A stretch of DNA of 64,000 nt, from assembly GCA_031414695.1 (NCBI GenBank), contig JANNWG010000035.1, positions 62,001 to 126,000 of the forward strand, given 5' to 3'. The position numbers and the translations under genes are program-made. This document shows, in pieces, positions 59,723 through 64,000 of the stretch. The stretch is from UKL13-2 sp031414695. GTDB lineage: Bacteria; Pseudomonadota; Gammaproteobacteria; Burkholderiales; Usitatibacteraceae. The notes under the pieces were generated by a model, which saw only the letters and a list, made by a program, of their open reading frames with translations, was not told where the DNA came from and did not search any database. Position 1 is the first letter of the stretch; each line of letters starts with the position of its first letter.

Positions 59723-60997
59723 CTACGCGGCCAGCTTCGTTAATCGCACCACCTTCACCTTCCGATCCTCAGTCTGCAATATCTCGATTGGGTAGTCGCC
59801 AATCTTGACGGCTGTGCCTGGCTCAGGAATATCTTCAAGCTGCTCAAGCAATAAGCCATTCATTGTTTTCGGGCCATCGAGCGGAAAGTTATAACCGAGT
59901 TTACGATTTAGTACGCGTAATGGGCAGGTGCCTTCTACAATGATGCTACCGTCCGTTTCTTTGCGAAACATGCCTGCATTCATCGGTGATTGGCTGGTAA
60001 ATTCACCGACGATTTCTTCCAAAATATCTTGCAGCGTGACCAAGCCCTGTATCTCTCCATATTCATCGACCACGAGTGCCATGCGACGTTGCTGCTCTTG
60101 AAAATGCGTGAGTTGTTGCAGTAGCGGTGTGCCGACAGGAATGTAATACGGTTCGCGCATGATTTCGCGCAGCGTATCTTTTGAGAGCGGTTCTTTTTCT
60201 GAGGCGCTCAATACCTTACGCACATGCACCAAACCAATGACGTTTGATAAATCATCTTCGTACACAATCACGCGGGTGTGGTGGCTTGAGGCAAGTGCGG
60301 CGCGAATGGTTTCAATCTTGTCGTCAATATCCACGCCTTCAATTAAGGCGCGCGGCGTCATGGTGTCGTCCACGGTCATGTTTTCAAGGTCAAATAAATT
60401 AACCATGATGTTGTGGTGTTTCTTCGGGATAAATTGCCCGCCCTCAAGTACGAGCGTGCGCATCTCCTCCATCGAGAGCGACTGTGCGCCTTCAGCCACG
60501 GGCTTGACGCGAAATAGTTTTAAGATGCCGCGCACGAGCGCATTGATAAACCACATCGCCCAGCGAATCAAAAAGAAATTAATCAGCGGATAGAGCACAA
60601 AGCTTGCAAGTAGTGCCAAGCGCTCTGAAAAGCGTGCGCCTAAAACCTTTGGCAAAATTTCTGCAAAGATCAGAATACACAGTGACGCCGCCGTAGTGGC
60701 AATCGCCAATACATATTCGCCTTCGCCAAATAGTTGGAGGCAAATTTGGGTCACCAAAATGGTGGTGGCGGCGTTAAATATTGTATTACCGGCTAAGATA
60801 AACGACAGCATTTCTTCGGTTTTATCGAGCAGCGATTGCGCGTAGCGCGCGCCACGTGAGCCTTGTTTCACCATGTGTCGCAGCCGATAGCGATTGAGCG
60901 ACATCATGCAAGTTTCAGACATCGAAAAAAAGCCAGAGCAAATAAGTAGCGTCGCTAGCGCGCCAAACAGCCACGAAATCGGAAAGTCGTCAGTCAT
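59723..60997 (-). CDS. HlyC/CorC-family protein (DUF21, two CBS domains, CorC domain)
   Basis: The 424-residue protein has an N-terminal DUF21 membrane region with about four helices (residues 8-160), two CBS domains (MTPRALIEGVDID, MREPYYIPVGTP) and a C-terminal CorC/HlyC domain (FPLDGPKTMNGLLLEQLEDI). Family members transport Mg or Na or affect ion resistance. It is convergent with gspG. Confidence 0.9.
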   Translation of the reverse strand: MTDDFPISWLFGALATLLICSGFFSMSETCMMSLNRYRLRHMVKQGSRGARYAQSLLDKTEEMLSFILAGNTIFNAATTILVTQICLQLFGEGEYVLAIATTAASLCILIFAEILPKVLGARFSERLALLASFVLYPLINFFLIRWAMWFINALVRGILKLFRVKPVAEGAQSLSMEEMRTLVLEGGQFIPKKHHNIMVNLFDLENMTVDDTMTPRALIEGVDIDDKIETIRAALASSHHTRVIVYEDDLSNVIGLVHVRKVLSASEKEPLSKDTLREIMREPYYIPVGTPLLQQLTHFQEQQRRMALVVDEYGEIQGLVTLQDILEEIVGEFTSQSPMNAGMFRKETDGSIIVEGTCPLRVLNRKLGYNFPLDGPKTMNGLLLEQLEDIPEPGTAVKIGDYPIEILQTEDRKVKVVRLTKLAA

Positions 60998-61078
60998 TAT
61001 AAAGTCGTTATTTGACGGGCAGTTTGGGGCAATAATGCTTGGAGAGTGCCGCCGTTATTGGCGGTCTAATTTTAAATT

Positions 61079-61933
61079 TCATACGCGTTTCAAAATCACT
61101 TCCAGCACGAATTTACTGCCTGCATATGACAAGAGCAACATGACAAAGCCAATTAACGTCCAGCGTGCCGCCAGCTTACCGCGCCAGCCCGCAAATACAT
61201 GCCCCGCCAATAAACCGCCAAAGACGAGCCACGATAGGATCGAAAACACCGTCTTATGGTTAATTTGGTAAGGCTTTCCAAATAATATTTCGGAGAAAAA
61301 CATGCCAGATAGCAGTGTAACGGTAAGCAACGCAAACGCAATCCAGAGTAATTGAAACATCAGCTTTTCGATCCGCAGCAAGGGCGGCAGGCTATCGTGC
61401 GGGCGATCAATCACGCCGGCTAATAATTGTTTTTGTAAAAATAACATCAATAGCGCATGCAGTGCGGCAACCGTGTACAACGCATATGCCAGCACACCCA
61501 CCACCACATGCGCGCCAAAGGCGATATCAATGCCGCCGTAATCGACAAACCGATTTGCGGGTAACCACACCACCAGTGAAGCAGCTAACGCGCCAATTGG
61601 CGCTAAATACAGCGTAGCAAGCCGCGTTAAGCGCGTATCGCTACCCACCACAATGTAGCTCACCAAGGTCAGCCAGACAATAAGTGAAATCGCATGTGAA
61701 AAGCCGATGTTAATGCCAGGCTCGGTTTCGCCAAACAGCGCCCATGCAATTGCTATCGCATGTACGGCAACGCCGAGCCAGAGCATCATTTTTGGCCAAC
61801 CATCGGCATCATTGGCTACCGCATGACCGCCATTTTGGCTAACGGTTTGCTTATTCGCTCGTCGCGCTGCCACCCACGCACCAGCAGAAGCGGTGAGATA
61901 AATGATGACAGTGATAAAATTTAGATCAATCAC
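61079..61933 (-). CDS. CcsA/YpjD-family cytochrome c assembly-type membrane protein
   Basis: The 284-residue protein has eight hydrophobic helices and the heme-handling-type sequence DIAFGAHVVVGVLAYALYTV plus conserved His near INHKTVFSILSWLVFGGLLA. It lies divergent from ffh, an arrangement common in proteobacteria (YpjD next to ffh). Its role is not certain; heme export for c-type cytochromes is suggested by the fold. Confidence 0.88.
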   Translation of the reverse strand: MIDLNFITVIIYLTASAGAWVAARRANKQTVSQNGGHAVANDADGWPKMMLWLGVAVHAIAIAWALFGETEPGINIGFSHAISLIVWLTLVSYIVVGSDTRLTRLATLYLAPIGALAASLVVWLPANRFVDYGGIDIAFGAHVVVGVLAYALYTVAALHALLMLFLQKQLLAGVIDRPHDSLPPLLRIEKLMFQLLWIAFALLTVTLLSGMFFSEILFGKPYQINHKTVFSILSWLVFGGLLAGHVFAGWRGKLAARWTLIGFVMLLLSYAGSKFVLEVILKRV

Positions 61934-62051
61934 ACAATTCTCGTTCGTTATTTTTAGCGTATTGGAATAGCTGTAGTTTACCTCTACTCGCTATCTGCCC
62001 GCCGCGCGAACGCCAAGCTGTCAAATTTGTATTTACGTTTAAGCCTATCCT

Positions 62052-63437
62052 ATGTTCGATACACTCACCAATCGCCTTAACGGCATCGTTAAACAACTAC
62101 GCGGTCAAGCGCGCTTAACCGAAGAGAACGTCACCGACGCGCTACGTGACGTGCGCATGGCGTTACTCGAAGCCGATGTCGGCTTGAGCGTAGTAAAAGA
62201 GTTCATCAGCCGTGTGAAAGAAAAAGCGCTCGGCGCGGAAGTGCTGCAAAGCTTGTCGCCCGGCCAAGCATTTATTGGCATCGTCCATCAAGAGCTAATC
62301 GCGCTGATGGGCGGCGAAGCGGCGCAAGCCAATCAGTTGCCTGACTTCAACAAACTGCCCGTTAATCTCGCCACCACGCCACCGGCGATTATCTTAATGG
62401 CAGGTTTACAAGGTGCCGGTAAAACCACCAGCACGGGTAAATTAGCCAAGCTACTCAAAGAACGGTTCAAGAAAAAAGTATTGGTCGTCAGCGTTGACGT
62501 GTATCGGCCCGCCGCGATTAAGCAGCTGGAAACACTTGCCGCACAAGTTGGCGTGGATTTTTTTGCAAGTGATGTAACCCAAAAGCCAGTGGATATAGCC
62601 AATGCCGCAAAGCAATGGGCGAAAACACATTTTCATGATGTCTTGATTGTGGACACCGCCGGCCGACTCGCTATTGATGATGCGATGATGGCTGAGATTA
62701 AAGCCGTGCATGCCGCCATGTCGCCGATAGAAACACTCTTCACCGTAGATGCGATGCAAGGCCAAGATGCGGTTAATGTCGCCAAAGCATTTAGTGAGGC
62801 GCTGCCACTCACCGGTGTGGTGCTGACCAAGCTAGATGGTGACTCGCGCGGCGGTGTGGCGCTCTCGGTGAGACACATTACGGGTAAGCCGATTAAGCTC
62901 GTCGGTGTATCCGAAAAAATGGATGGCTTAGAAGCGTTTTATCCGGAGCGCATGGCCTCGCGCATATTAGGTATGGGCGATGTGCTCTCACTCGTTGAGG
63001 CAGCACAGCAATCAGTCGATACCGATGCCGCGCAAAAGCTTGCGGAGAAATTTAAGAAAGGCAAAAATTTTGATTTTGATGATTTCAAAATGCAGCTAAC
63101 CCAAATGCGAAAAATGGGCGGCATGTCCGCTCTCATGGATAAACTGCCTGCACAATTAAGCCAAGCCGCGAATCAAGCGCCCGACCTGCAAGAAAAACAA
63201 TTGCGCCGCACCGAAGGCATGATTAATTCCATGACGCCATTGGAGCGCCGCAAACCCGAGCTACTCAAAGCCTCGCGCAAACGTCGCATCGCCGCAGGTG
63301 CAGGCGTGAGCGTGCAAGAGGTAAACAAAATGCTCACTCAATTTGAGCAAATGCAAAAGATGATGAAAATGATGAAAGGTGGCGGCATGGCCAAAATGAT
63401 GCGCGGCATGAAGGGCATGATGCCGGGTATGCGTTAG
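62052..63437 (+). CDS. ffh: Signal recognition particle GTPase Ffh
   Basis: The 461-residue protein has the N domain, the G domain with AGLQGAGKTTSTGKLAKLLK, DTAGRL and TKLDGDSRGG, and a Met-rich M domain ending MMKMMKGGGMAKMMRG. It binds 4.5S RNA and directs inner-membrane proteins to the translocon. Confidence 0.98.
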   Translation: MFDTLTNRLNGIVKQLRGQARLTEENVTDALRDVRMALLEADVGLSVVKEFISRVKEKALGAEVLQSLSPGQAFIGIVHQELIALMGGEAAQANQLPDFNKLPVNLATTPPAIILMAGLQGAGKTTSTGKLAKLLKERFKKKVLVVSVDVYRPAAIKQLETLAAQVGVDFFASDVTQKPVDIANAAKQWAKTHFHDVLIVDTAGRLAIDDAMMAEIKAVHAAMSPIETLFTVDAMQGQDAVNVAKAFSEALPLTGVVLTKLDGDSRGGVALSVRHITGKPIKLVGVSEKMDGLEAFYPERMASRILGMGDVLSLVEAAQQSVDTDAAQKLAEKFKKGKNFDFDDFKMQLTQMRKMGGMSALMDKLPAQLSQAANQAPDLQEKQLRRTEGMINSMTPLERRKPELLKASRKRRIAAGAGVSVQEVNKMLTQFEQMQKMMKMMKGGGMAKMMRGMKGMMPGMR

Positions 63438-63439
63438 TG

Positions 63440-64000
63440 GTGAAAAAGGTGAATGCGGTTGATCTTGAAAGTACGATAGCAAGGATTAAAGCCGCGGATA
63501 CAGAAATCAAGGCATGGCGGGCATTTTTAAGCATAAATGCCGCAAACTGCCCGCCAGTAGGCGAGTTTGATAATAATTTTCAACCGCTTAAAAACCTCAC
63601 TGTTGGCGTCAAAGATATTATTGATGTTGCCGGTTTGCCGACCCGAATGGGCTCGCCAATTTTTGATGATGCGCCGCCCGCCACGGCCGACGCTGCTTGT
63701 GTCGCCTTAATGCGGCAAGCAGGCGCTGTCATCATCGGTAAAACTATCACCACCGAATTAGCCTCATTCGTCCCAAGTGAGACACGCAACCCGTTAAATT
63801 TAGCCCACACGCCTGGCGGCTCCTCGTCCGGCTCCGCTGCTGCTGTGGCTGCAGGGCATGTTGATATTGCCATCGGCACGCAAACAGCAGGCTCCATCAT
63901 ACGACCCGCTGCCTATTGTGGTGTTATCGGTTTCAAACCGAGTTTTGGTTTAGTGCCAACTGATGGCGTACTGATTCAATCGTCTACGCTCGATACGGTG
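63440..64000 (+). CDS. Amidase signature family enzyme (3' end outside window)
   Basis: The frame is open from a GTG at 63440 to the right edge, 187 codons. The catalytic triad is visible: Lys in LTVGVKDIIDVAG, the cis-Ser in TPGGSSSGSAAAVAAG and the nucleophile Ser in GTQTAGSIIRPAAYCG. These enzymes hydrolyse amides. TAGS instead of the usual TGGS fits a subgroup of the family. A second GTG at 63449 is in frame. The stop of ffh is 2 bases before the start, suggesting co-transcription. Confidence 0.9.
   Translation, partial: MKKVNAVDLESTIARIKAADTEIKAWRAFLSINAANCPPVGEFDNNFQPLKNLTVGVKDIIDVAGLPTRMGSPIFDDAPPATADAACVALMRQAGAVIIGKTITTELASFVPSETRNPLNLAHTPGGSSSGSAAAVAAGHVDIAIGTQTAGSIIRPAAYCGVIGFKPSFGLVPTDGVLIQSSTLDTV

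Noticed and set aside
49503..63565. Similar CCCGCCAATAGGCG and CCCGCCAGTAGGCG stretches near 49529 and 63549
   Set aside because: Short and one lies inside the amidase coding region; probably chance.

Overview
The window comes from a Gram-negative bacterium, most likely a betaproteobacterium of Burkholderiales type. The evidence is the gene order gspJ-lptC-lptA-lptB-rpoN-hpf-ptsN-hprK-rapZ, the minor-pilin operon pilE-fimT-pilV-pilW-pilX-pilY1, a full set of type II secretion (T2SS) genes, and the ffh/ccsA-like/corC-like neighbourhood. Base composition is moderate. I cannot name a genus from sequence alone.

Layout. (1) 1-5427, minus strand: type IV pilus operon pilE to pilY1; pilY1 runs off the left edge and carries a long Thr/Gln/Arg-rich insert. 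(2) 5666-7663: tRNA-Thr(CGT), a Fic-family AMP-transferase gene with repeated upstream operator-like sites, and a decayed copy of the tRNA 3' end, i.e. a small island with no integrase. (3) 7758-8635: gspH-gspI. (4) 8691-31100: tRNA-Thr(TGT) followed by a 22.3-kb integrated element bounded by an exact 52-bp direct repeat of the tRNA 3' end. The element carries a tyrosine integrase, hipBA, an orphan XRE regulator, TnpB remnants, a truncated second replication initiator, an iteron origin with DnaA boxes beside a TrfA-like initiator, a likely oriT, an RHH accessory protein and MobF relaxase, an StbB-like ATPase, a TrwB-like coupling ATPase beside a membrane protein, a metallophosphoesterase, a DotA/TraY C-terminal fragment and a second Fic-like gene with a changed active site. 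No mating-pore genes (VirB4 and so on) are seen, so it looks like an integrated mobilizable plasmid rather than a self-transmissible ICE. (5) 31224-46670: dsbD/scsB-like, gspD-C-M-L-K on the minus strand, then gspJ-lptCAB-rpoN-hpf-ptsN-hprK-rapZ on the plus strand. (6) 46689-52767: LON-domain protein, RIO kinase, methyltransferase, gspF and gspE. (7) 53192-59711: a secreted, probably abundant protein, two tandem-domain histidine-phosphatase-like exported proteins flanking a TPR-methyltransferase, and gspG translationally coupled to the second phosphatase-like gene. (8) 59723-64000: corC-like, ccsA-like, ffh and the start of an amidase gene.

How the parts work together. The T2SS is complete or nearly so (C, D, E, F, G, H, I, J, K, L, M) but spread over at least five places in 52 kb, mixed with pilus, LPS-transport and regulatory genes. 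The secreted proteins near gspG are reasonable T2SS-substrate candidates, which is inference only. The integrated element has two replication modules side by side, each with a homologous 81-residue protein of unknown function overlapping the start of the next gene. That small family and its link to plasmid initiators is the least described thing in the window.
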